Shown: positions 14,363 to 20,189 of the stretch, piece by piece | How positions within the stretch are numbered: the stretch's first letter is position 1 | Layout: every line of letters begins with the position of its first letter | NCBI GenBank assembly: GCA_910577805.1 | Contig: CAJTOE010000026.1 | Location: 1-20,189, forward strand | DNA: 20,189 nucleotides | Reading direction: 5' to 3' | From: an uncultured Oscillospiraceae bacterium | GTDB taxonomy: Bacteria; Bacillota; Clostridia; Oscillospirales; Oscillospiraceae | The notes under the pieces: generated by a model | Told to the model about the DNA's origin: nothing | Databases searched by the model: none | The model's input: only the letters and a program-made list of their open reading frames with translations | Program-made: the position numbers and the translations under genes

Positions 14363-15418
14363 ATGAACGAAACAATGAAAGTGGCAGTCATGGAAGGGAT
14401 TGGAAAGATGGGGTACACCCAGCGGCCCATCCCCGCACCCAAGGCGGACGAGGTCCTGGTGAAGCTGGAGTATGTGGGCATCTGCGGCAGCGACATGCAC
14501 TACTACGAGACAGGCGCCATCGGAGACTACGTGGTGAAGCCCCCCTTCGTCCTGGGCCACGAGCCCGGCGGCACTGTGGTGGAGGTAGGCAGCCATGTAA
14601 CCCACCTCAAGGTGGGAGACAAGGTGGCCCTGGAGCCGGGCAAGACCTGCGGCCACTGTGAGTTCTGCCGCCAGGGGAAATACAACCTCTGCCCCGATGT
14701 GGTGTTTTTCGCCACTCCCCCGGTGGACGGCGTATTTCAGGAGTACGTGGCCCACGAGGCGGCGTTGTGCTTCAAGCTCCCGGAGAATGTCAGCACTCTG
14801 GAGGGCGCATTGATCGAGCCGCTGGCGGTGGGGTTCCACGCGGCCAATCAGGGCGGCGCTCACGCGGGCCAGACCGCCGTAGTGATGGGCGCGGGGTGCA
14901 TCGGCCTGGTGTCCATGATGGCCCTGAAAGCCGAGGGAGTCAGCCGGGTATATGTAGTGGACGTAATGGCAAAGCGTCTGGAAAAGGCGCTGGAGCTGGG
15001 CGCGGACGGGGTCATCAACGGCAAAGACGAGGACGCTGTCGAGGCCGTGCGGAAGCTGACCGGCGGCGCGGGCTGTGATCTGGTCATTGAGACTGCCGGT
15101 ACGGAGTTCACCACCCGGCAGGCCATCCATATGACAAAAAAGGGCGCGTCCATCGTCCTGGTGGGCTACTCCAAGACCGGAGAAATGACCCTGCCCATGA
15201 GCCTGGCCCTGGACAAGGAGCTGACCTTCAAGACCGTGTTCCGCTACCGCCACATCTACCCCATGGCTATTGACGCGGTTGCTGCCGGGAAGGTCAATTT
15301 GAAGGGCATTGTCACCGATATCTTTGACTTTGACGACATCCAGAACGCCATGGACCGCAGCGTGGCGGACAAGGCCAATATCGTCAAGGCCGTGGTCCGT
15401 ATCGCTGGGGAGGGCTGA
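14363..15418 (+). CDS. Zinc-dependent polyol dehydrogenase (xylitol/sorbitol dehydrogenase-like)
   Basis: A 351-residue medium-chain dehydrogenase. The catalytic zinc ligands are visible as Cys41 (GICGSD), His66 and Glu67 (LGHEPGG), with Glu152 in IEPLAVG. The structural zinc site is Cys96, Cys99, Cys102 and Cys110 (TCGHCEFCRQGKYNLC). The Rossmann loop is VVMGAGCIGL, and Asp200 at the end of the next strand favours NAD over NADP. The segment HYYETGAIGDYVVKPP is typical of xylitol and sorbitol (L-iditol) 2-dehydrogenases, which oxidise polyols to ketoses. The ATG at 14363 follows a strong AAGGAGG (14348-14354). It is the first gene of an operon with the GPH symporter and an HPr-like gene. The ketose kinase needed next is not in the window. 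The exact substrate is unknown. Confidence 0.9.
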   Translation: MNETMKVAVMEGIGKMGYTQRPIPAPKADEVLVKLEYVGICGSDMHYYETGAIGDYVVKPPFVLGHEPGGTVVEVGSHVTHLKVGDKVALEPGKTCGHCEFCRQGKYNLCPDVVFFATPPVDGVFQEYVAHEAALCFKLPENVSTLEGALIEPLAVGFHAANQGGAHAGQTAVVMGAGCIGLVSMMALKAEGVSRVYVVDVMAKRLEKALELGADGVINGKDEDAVEAVRKLTGGAGCDLVIETAGTEFTTRQAIHMTKKGASIVLVGYSKTGEMTLPMSLALDKELTFKTVFRYRHIYPMAIDAVAAGKVNLKGIVTDIFDFDDIQNAMDRSVADKANIVKAVVRIAGEG

Positions 15419-15420
15419 GG

Positions 15421-16800
15421 ATGGAAGCGAACAAAACCGCCCAGGATATGAACGTAAAGGTCCCTCTTATCAGCAAAATCGCTTACGGCTTCGGGGATGT
15501 GGGCTGTAATTTCAGCTGGATGTTCGTGAGCAATTTCCTGATGATCTTCTACACAGACGTATGCGCCATTCCTATGACAGCGGTATCTCTGCTGATGCTG
15601 ATCTCCCGGTTTTGGGACGCCATCAACGACCCCATTATCGGCAGTCTCAGCGACCGCACCAACACCCGCTGGGGCCGTTACCGCCCCTGGCTGCTCATCG
15701 GCGCGCCCCTGACAGCCATTATCCTGGTCCTGACCTTCTGGGCACACCCCAACTGGTCCGACGGGTCCAAGACGATCTATATGTATGTCACCTACTGCCT
15801 TCTGGTATGCGGGTACACCTGCGTCAATATCCCCTATGGGACCCTCTGCGGCGCGCTGACCCAGAACATTGAGGAGCGGGCCCAGATCAACACCTCCCGC
15901 TCGGTGTGCGCCATGGTGGCGATCAACATCATCAATATTATCACGCTGCCCCTGATTGCCGCCTTTGGCGGGGATAATCAGGCCCAAGGCTATCTGCTGG
16001 TGACGATTCTCTATGGCAGTATCTTCACCGCCTGCCACTGGTTCTGCTTTGCCAAGACCAAAGAGGTGGTAACGCCGCCCGTCAAAGAGAACATCCCTCT
16101 GGGTGTCCAGTTAAAGGCCGTCATGCAGAACAAGCCCTATCTGATTGCCCTGGCCGGACAGCTCCTCTTTGGCGTGACCCACTACGGACGCAGCGCCAAT
16201 CTGTTGTACTACTTCAAGTATGTGGAGGGCAACGAAGCCCTGTTCACCACGTATTCCATGGTGCTGATGGTTCCCTCCATCCTGGGCGCGGCCGCGTTCC
16301 CCTTCGTGTTCCGCTGGCTGGGCAATAAGGGCCGCACCGCCGCTCTGTTCTCCGCCGGAACCGGCGTGTCGATGCTGGCGCTGTACTTCTTCAACGCGGT
16401 GGAAACGCCCGTCCCCTTCTATATCTGCGCCGCGCTGTCCCAGTTTTTCTTCTGCGGATTCAACACGGCCATCTATGCCATTATTCCCGACTGCGTGGAG
16501 TACGGCGAGTGGAAAACCGGCATCCGCAACGACGGCTTCCAGTACGCCTTTGTTTCCCTGGGCAACAAGCTGGGTATGGCCATCGGCACAGCCACTCTGG
16601 CGGGCGTGCTGGGAATGCTGGGCTTCCAGGCCAATCAGGCCCAGGGCGCGGCGGTCCAGTCTGTCATACACCATTCGTTCTCTACCGTTCCCGGCGTGCT
16701 GTGGCTGATTACGGCGGTGGTGCTGTTCTTCTACCAGATCAACAAGAACTCCTACAACCGCATTATTGCGGAGCTTGCCGCCAGAAAGGAGGTACCGTGA
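15421..16800 (+). CDS. GPH-family sugar:cation symporter (MelB/XylP-like)
   Basis: A 459-residue major-facilitator-type carrier with about 12 hydrophobic segments. The GPH signature is near the N terminus: FWDAINDPIIG, then SDRTNTRWGRYRPW. Asp66, Asn69 and Asp70 line up with the cation-site residues Asp55, Asn58 and Asp59 of MelB. The central-loop motif reads IPYGTLCGALT, and IIPDCVEYGEWKTGIRNDG near the C terminus is also characteristic of the family. It probably brings in the polyol or glycoside used by the preceding dehydrogenase. It begins 2 bases after the dehydrogenase stop, with GGGGAGGG (15407-15414) as ribosome binding site, and its stop shares a base with the start of the HPr-like gene. 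The substrate cannot be read from sequence. Confidence 0.93.
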   Translation: MEANKTAQDMNVKVPLISKIAYGFGDVGCNFSWMFVSNFLMIFYTDVCAIPMTAVSLLMLISRFWDAINDPIIGSLSDRTNTRWGRYRPWLLIGAPLTAIILVLTFWAHPNWSDGSKTIYMYVTYCLLVCGYTCVNIPYGTLCGALTQNIEERAQINTSRSVCAMVAINIINIITLPLIAAFGGDNQAQGYLLVTILYGSIFTACHWFCFAKTKEVVTPPVKENIPLGVQLKAVMQNKPYLIALAGQLLFGVTHYGRSANLLYYFKYVEGNEALFTTYSMVLMVPSILGAAAFPFVFRWLGNKGRTAALFSAGTGVSMLALYFFNAVETPVPFYICAALSQFFFCGFNTAIYAIIPDCVEYGEWKTGIRNDGFQYAFVSLGNKLGMAIGTATLAGVLGMLGFQANQAQGAAVQSVIHHSFSTVPGVLWLITAVVLFFYQINKNSYNRIIAELAARKEVP

Positions 16801-17027
16801 TGGAGGCAGTAACTATTTCTCTCACCCAGGTCAATCAGGTTCAGAAATTCGTCAATGTGGTGAGCAAAGTCCCTTATGATGTGGATATGGTATCTGGACG
16901 GTACACGATAAACGCAAAATCTCTGCTGGGGATTTACAGCTTGGATTTGAACCGGCCCTTACAGGTGGTGATGTACAGTGACGACTGTGAGGCGCTGAAA
17001 AAAGAGCTGGAAGAATTTATGAGGTAA
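16800..17027 (+). CDS. HPr-like protein lacking the active-site histidine
   Basis: A 75-residue protein with the HPr fold pattern: a first strand (AVTISL), a helix (QKFVNVVSKV), then VDMVSGRYTINAKSLLGIYSLDL, a strand (PLQVVMY) and a C-terminal helix (CEALKKELEEFM). An ungapped alignment by eye to B. subtilis HPr puts Gln10 at the phospho-acceptor His15 and Asn12 at Arg17, while the NAKS segment keeps the regulatory serine (Ser41 for Ser46). Phosphotransfer from enzyme I is thus not expected; a regulatory role like that of Crh (Gln at 15, Ser46 kept) is possible but unproven. The ATG at 16800 shares its A with the symporter stop (TGATG) and has a consensus AAAGGAGGT (16785-16793), so it is co-translated with the transporter. 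A strong terminator follows. Confidence 0.8.
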   Translation: MEAVTISLTQVNQVQKFVNVVSKVPYDVDMVSGRYTINAKSLLGIYSLDLNRPLQVVMYSDDCEALKKELEEFMR

Positions 17028-17039
17028 GATGCAGCTTTT

Positions 17040-17085
17040 CAGGGTGGGAGTCTGGGTGACAGATTCCTGCCCTGATATTTTCTTT
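17040..17085 (+). terminator. Rho-independent terminator of the dehydrogenase-symporter-HPr-like operon
   Basis: CAGGGTGGGAGTCT (17040-17053) pairs with AGATTCCTGCCCTG (17061-17074) in a 14-bp stem with three G-U pairs and a 7-base loop, followed by ATATTTTCTTT. It begins 12 bases after the HPr-like stop. Confidence 0.88.
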
Positions 17086-17178
17086 CACTTGTGGTTCACC
17101 TCAGTCTTACCAATTACACCTGAAATGCCTTTCCAAAAAATTTCCGTGAAAGGATATGTTTCCTGCGTGAATTGACAT

Positions 17179-17206
17179 TTGCACTTGGGACGAATTGTGT
17201 TATGAT
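17179..17206 (+). promoter_or_regulatory. Probable promoter of the GHKL kinase operon
   Basis: TTGCAC (17179-17184) and TATGAT (17201-17206) have a 16-bp spacer. A TTGACA at 17172-17177 overlaps the region but has no good -10 box at normal distance. The expected start near 17212 coincides with an in-frame ATG, which supports the downstream ATG at 17248 as the real start. Confidence 0.55.
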
Positions 17207-17247
17207 ATAAAATGTTTATTTTTGTGTATGTCGAAGGAGGCGCTTTC

Positions 17248-19287
17248 ATGGATGCACTATACTACCTGCGGTATGTCGAAGCCGCTGTCCCTCCCCTGGT
17301 CTTTCTTCTGAGCCTGTGGTCCCTTCTGGAGTCCAAATATTCCGCGCGCGTTACCTGGTGGACGGCACTGGGCTTTCTGGCGGCGGAGTGCGGGGTCCAG
17401 CTGGCGCTGCTCTCCTGGCAGCACAGTCTGGAATTTGCGGTCACCCTGCTTCCCCTCTCCTTCTATCTGCCCGCCATCCTGTGCCTGCATCTGCTGTCCA
17501 AGAACCACTTTTTCTCTACTGCCCTGGTCTGGATGCTGGCGCTGCTGGGCAGTCAGGTGCTGGCCGCTCTGCGGAAGCTGATGATCTATTTCGCCACCGG
17601 CCCGGACCTGGAGTGGTTCTCTACCTTGAGCCTTCTGGCGGCGGCGGGTCTTATCCTGCTGCTGGTATATCGCTTCCTGCATAAGCCCTTTCAGGCCTAC
17701 GCCAGGGAGCAGGAGGGCGGCTGGCCTCCCCTGCTCTTTCTGCCCGCGATGCTGCTGATCCTCTACTCCTATTTTCTCTCCAGCACCACCGACCCCACCG
17801 CAACCCTCCTTCTGCTGTTCACCGCCCTGTCCGCATTCCTGGTGCTGTCCAGGCTCATCGACTCCCTGGCGGCCGAGCGCCGGTCCAGGGAGGCCCGGCG
17901 GCAGATGGAGGCCCTGCGCCGGGACTATGAGCTGCTGCGCAGGAAACTGGAGCTGGGCCGGAGCTACCGCCACGATATGCGCCACCACATCACCGTGCTG
18001 TCCACCCTGCTCCAGAAGGGGGACGCGGAGAACGCACAGCACTATGTAAACCAGTGGCAGGGCCAGCTCGCTGGGGCAGAGACGGAGACCTGGTGCCGGA
18101 ATGCTGCGGTCAACGCCGTTCTCTCCTCCTACCTGAGCCGTGCACGGGAGAACGGCTGTACCCTGGAGACAAAAATCTTTCTGCCTGAGGAAATGCCCTT
18201 TGAGGAGATGGATCTCTGTGTGGTGCTGGCCAACGCCCTGGAAAACGCCATTCATGCCTGCGCGAAGCTGCCGGAGGGCGCGCCCCGGAATCTCCGCGTC
18301 TCCGCCTCTCTCGCCGGCGGGCGAAGTCTGGCAGTCAGCGTGGAGAACTCCTGCGCCGAGGATTTGAAGTTTGACGGAAACGGATTTCCCATCGTCCCCT
18401 ACCGGGAGGGACACGGGCAGGGTTTGCGGAGCATTGCGGCTGTGGCGGAAAAATATCATGGGATGTTTGAATGCAGCTGTAAGGACGGGATGTTCACCCT
18501 GCGGGTGGCCTTGCTGAACACCGCCAGCCACCAGCCTCAGACCCGTTCGAGAACCGGGGATGTGGTTCTGGCGGGCCTGCTGCTGTGTTTCCTGATCAAC
18601 GCCACCCCCACTCTGGCCCAGACGCTGGAGACCATTCCCATTCTGGGTTCGGTGGTACGGGTGGTGGACCTGCGCACCTACACCTGGAACTGGGGGCACA
18701 CCGGCCAAACGGTCCAGACCCCGGTGCTGGAGGGCGACCCCGACACCGTAGACGCCGTGGATGCTGAAATAAAAGAGCTGGTCCAGCAGATGGAGGAGCA
18801 GTTCCGCTGGTATGCGTCTCGAAAGTACCAGGGCTATGCGGCGGAGGACATCTCCTATGAGGTGGTCCGGGACGACAGCGCCCTGTTTACCCTCTGCTTC
18901 CACACAGTCATCAACATGGGCGGCTCGGTAGACTACAGCCGTTATCTCACCCTGAACAGGGAGACTGGCCAGATGCTGGAGCTGTCCGACCTGTTCCAGC
19001 CGGAGACCAAATATGTATCTGCCATCAGCCGGGAGATCAAAGCCCAGATGGCGGAGCAGAACAACGCCGGAACGGCAGCATTTTTCCTTCCCGGCGGAAT
19101 CTGGTCCGACGAGGAGTGTTTCCAGTCCATTGCCCCCGACCAGAATTTCTATATCAATGATGAAAATCAGCTTGTGATCGTCTTTGACGAGTACGAGGTG
19201 GCCCCTGGCAGCATGGGTACGCCGGAATTCGTCATTCCCACCGAATTTCTGAACGGTATGCTGGTACAGCCGTCTTTTTTACAATAA
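17248..19287 (+). CDS. GHKL sensor histidine kinase fused to a C-terminal RsiV-like extracytoplasmic domain
   Basis: A 679-residue protein in three parts. Residues 1 to about 200 hold six or seven hydrophobic segments, an AgrC-like membrane sensor. Residues about 205-430 are a GHKL kinase: coiled coil, phospho-acceptor segment SYRHDMRHH (His242), N-box LANALENAIHAC (Asn333) and G-box EGHGQGLRSI (388-392). A further membrane segment (about 438-456, VVLAGLLLCFLINATP) leads to a 220-residue domain outside the membrane that resembles anti-sigma factor RsiV and DUF3298 proteins: ETIPILGSVVRVVDLRTY, YLTLNRETGQMLELSDLF, FYINDENQLVIVFDEYEVAP and PEFVIP. Such a tail is not usual for AgrC-like kinases. 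The ATG at 17248 follows AAGGAGG (17234-17240) by 7 bases. The partner LytTR regulator starts 24 bases downstream. The ligand is unknown; RsiV of Bacillus binds lysozyme, so a cell-wall or host-enzyme signal is possible. Confidence 0.9.
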   Translation: MDALYYLRYVEAAVPPLVFLLSLWSLLESKYSARVTWWTALGFLAAECGVQLALLSWQHSLEFAVTLLPLSFYLPAILCLHLLSKNHFFSTALVWMLALLGSQVLAALRKLMIYFATGPDLEWFSTLSLLAAAGLILLLVYRFLHKPFQAYAREQEGGWPPLLFLPAMLLILYSYFLSSTTDPTATLLLLFTALSAFLVLSRLIDSLAAERRSREARRQMEALRRDYELLRRKLELGRSYRHDMRHHITVLSTLLQKGDAENAQHYVNQWQGQLAGAETETWCRNAAVNAVLSSYLSRARENGCTLETKIFLPEEMPFEEMDLCVVLANALENAIHACAKLPEGAPRNLRVSASLAGGRSLAVSVENSCAEDLKFDGNGFPIVPYREGHGQGLRSIAAVAEKYHGMFECSCKDGMFTLRVALLNTASHQPQTRSRTGDVVLAGLLLCFLINATPTLAQTLETIPILGSVVRVVDLRTYTWNWGHTGQTVQTPVLEGDPDTVDAVDAEIKELVQQMEEQFRWYASRKYQGYAAEDISYEVVRDDSALFTLCFHTVINMGGSVDYSRYLTLNRETGQMLELSDLFQPETKYVSAISREIKAQMAEQNNAGTAAFFLPGGIWSDEECFQSIAPDQNFYINDENQLVIVFDEYEVAPGSMGTPEFVIPTEFLNGMLVQPSFLQ

Positions 19288-19311
19288 GCCTGCAGGAAGG
19301 AGGTTTGGAGC

Positions 19312-20032
19312 TTGCTGACACTTTGCATCTGCGATGACAGTCCGGCGGACACAGCGCAAATCCGGAGCCTGGCGGACCGGTTTGTCCAGGAACACCCGGA
19401 GCTTGGTTTGCGCATAGAATTCTTTTTCTCCCCCGTTGACTTGCTGGAGCATCTGGATGAAAAGGGCGGCTTCGATCTCTACCTGCTGGACATACTCATG
19501 CCCCACATGAAGGGGATCGAGCTGGCCCAGCGCATCCGGGAGCGGGGAGAACCGGCGGAGATCATCTTCCTCACGATTTCCAGGGAATATGCCCTGGACG
19601 CCTTCGAGGTGGATGCTTCCGGCTATCTGCTCAAGCCCTTGGAATGGGAAAAATTCCAGCGGGTGCTGCTGGCCTCCGTCCGCCGGCTGGGCGGAGCCGA
19701 CGTGCCCTCCATCCTGCTCAGAACCAAAGCCGGGCTGAGAAAGGTTCTGCTTCGGGAGCTGGTGATGGTGGAGAGCTTCGACCATGACCGGGTCTGCACA
19801 TTGTCGGACAGCTCCAGGGCGGTCACCGCCGATACCCTCTCCTCTCTCATGGAACGGCTCTCCGTTTGACCCTCGTTTTTTCTCCCCCCACCGAGCTTAT
19901 ATCATCAATCTGGAGCATATCACCGCCCTCAACGGGCCTAGTGTAACCCTGTCCACAGACCGGTGTGTGCCAGTGTCCCGCCCCAAGCTTGCCGCGCTGA
20001 AAAAGGCTTATATGGATTTTCTTTTTTCATAA
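19312..20032 (+). pseudogene. LytTR-family response regulator, split by a +1 frameshift
   Basis: The first frame runs from TTG 19312 to TGA 19869 (185 residues). It contains a full receiver: CDDSPAD acidic pocket, phospho-acceptor Asp in LYLLDILMPHMKG, LTIS, and Lys in YLLKPLEW, then the first half of a LytTR DNA-binding domain (ILLRTKAGLRKVLLRELVMV). The second half continues in the +1 frame with DPRFFSPHRAYIINLEHI, then VTLSTDRCVPVSRPKLAALK, ending at 20032. Joined, they give about 239 residues, the normal length of AgrA-type regulators. The break is at GTTTGAC (19864-19870); one T fewer would restore a single frame. TTG 19312 has AAGGAGG (19297-19303) 8 bases upstream. It is the expected partner of the GHKL kinase. 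As written, the shortened protein lacks the second part of the DNA-binding domain. Possible causes are mutation, sequencing error or programmed shifting. Confidence 0.85.
19864..19870 (+). other. Frameshift site GTT TGA C in the LytTR regulator
   Basis: The zero-frame codons are GTT then the stop TGA, followed by C. Reading GTT and then GAC (skipping one T) continues into the rest of the LytTR domain. The context resembles the CTT TGA C site of prfB (release factor 2), but no purine-rich SD-like stretch stands just upstream (ACGGCTCTCC), so mutation or a base-call error in the T run is the simpler reading. Confidence 0.7.
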
Positions 20033-20071
20033 ACTGAAGGGCAGCACAATCACAATATTTCAACCGGCGCT

Positions 20072-20189
20072 TATAGTAAAAACAGTTGAAAAAAAGTTAC
20101 ATATCGAGTAGAATGAGGACATGAGCTATTCAAAAAGATATAGAGAACGGACAATAGAATATCGGCAGGCCGGACACAGCTTGGAAGAA
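20072..20189 (+). mobile_element. Left end of a probable IS630-family insertion sequence (truncated by the window)
   Basis: Base composition turns AT-rich after the LytTR fragment. TATAGTAAAAACAGTTG (20072-20088) resembles IS630-type ends, which begin at a TA target and carry a TAGTAAA-like terminus. An IS630-like transposase start follows at 20121. The exact left boundary is an estimate, since the right inverted repeat lies outside the window. Confidence 0.55.
20121..20189 (+). CDS. IS630-family transposase, N-terminal fragment (3' truncated by the window)
   Basis: The first 23 residues are visible, beginning MSYSKRYRERTIEYRQAGHS and continuing LEE. This matches the start of IS630-type transposases, where a basic first helix and the pattern YRxxGHS lead into a helix-turn-helix that recognises the element ends. 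The only ribosome-binding-like sequence, TGAGGA (20114-20119), is very close to the ATG. TTGAAA (20086-20091) and TAGAAT (20109-20114) with a 17-bp spacer could be a promoter, which would give an almost leaderless transcript. The catalytic DDE region is outside the window, so whether the element is intact is unknown. Confidence 0.7.
   Translation, partial: MSYSKRYRERTIEYRQAGHSLEE

Noticed and set aside
17212..17247. Start of the GHKL kinase at ATG 17212
   Set aside because: It coincides with the predicted transcription start and has no ribosome binding site, whereas ATG 17248 has AAGGAGG at 7 bases.
17257..18903. Long open frame of 548 codons antisense to the GHKL kinase
   Set aside because: GC-rich codon use leaves antisense frames open; the + strand frame has kinase motifs and a consensus ribosome binding site, the antisense frame has low-complexity Gly/Gln/His content and no recognisable domain.
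1..20189. CRISPR array, tRNA or rRNA genes, riboswitches
   Set aside because: No regularly spaced direct repeats, cloverleaf-like sequences or rRNA segments were seen, and no untranslated leader is long and structured enough to support a riboswitch call. A covariance-model scan was not possible here.

Overview
The window looks like the chromosome of a GC-rich, low-motility-context Bacillota, most likely an Oscillospiraceae/Clostridia gut anaerobe. The reasons are strong AGGAGG-type ribosome binding sites, frequent TTG and GTG starts, a class II (Firmicute-type) GalT, a GPH symporter, an HPr-like protein, a GHKL/LytTR two-component pair and a dCache chemoreceptor. The genus assignment is inference only. 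No rRNA, tRNA or CRISPR array was seen. Nearly all genes are on the + strand; one tiny gene is on the - strand.

Layout. (1) 1-4261, sensing block: the 3' end of a hybrid histidine kinase (degenerate plus intact receiver), a lipoprotein solute-binding protein translationally coupled to it, then a chemoreceptor with its own consensus promoter and terminator. No ABC permease is present, so the binding protein may serve signalling. (2) 4313-7633, envelope/housekeeping block: WecG/TagA glycosyltransferase, DJ-1/PfpI protein and 5-formyltetrahydrofolate cyclo-ligase in one operon; a convergent Cys-rich small-protein gene whose terminator lies inside the ligase gene; then MltG. (3) 7698-10553: GalK-like GHMP kinase and class II GalT, ending in a clean terminator. 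(4) 10574-12949: M19 dipeptidase and a 23S rRNA uracil-5-methyltransferase. (5) 12976-17086, polyol/sugar block: ROK repressor, then an operon of zinc-dependent polyol dehydrogenase, GPH symporter and an HPr-like protein lacking the active histidine. Both promoters carry the same 15-bp inverted repeat just after the predicted transcription start, so this looks like a self-contained regulon. (6) 17179-20032: a GHKL kinase fused at its C terminus to a membrane-anchored RsiV-like (DUF3298-type) domain, followed by a LytTR response regulator whose DNA-binding domain is split by a one-base frameshift. (7) 20072-end: the left end of a probable IS630-family element.

The most unusual items are the kinase/RsiV-like fusion, the frameshifted partner regulator next to an insertion sequence, the histidine-less HPr-like protein co-translated with a transporter, the 16-cysteine lipobox mini-protein with its terminator embedded in a neighbouring gene, and the shared operator of the ROK regulon. 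All family calls come from reading motifs by eye; no database search was run.
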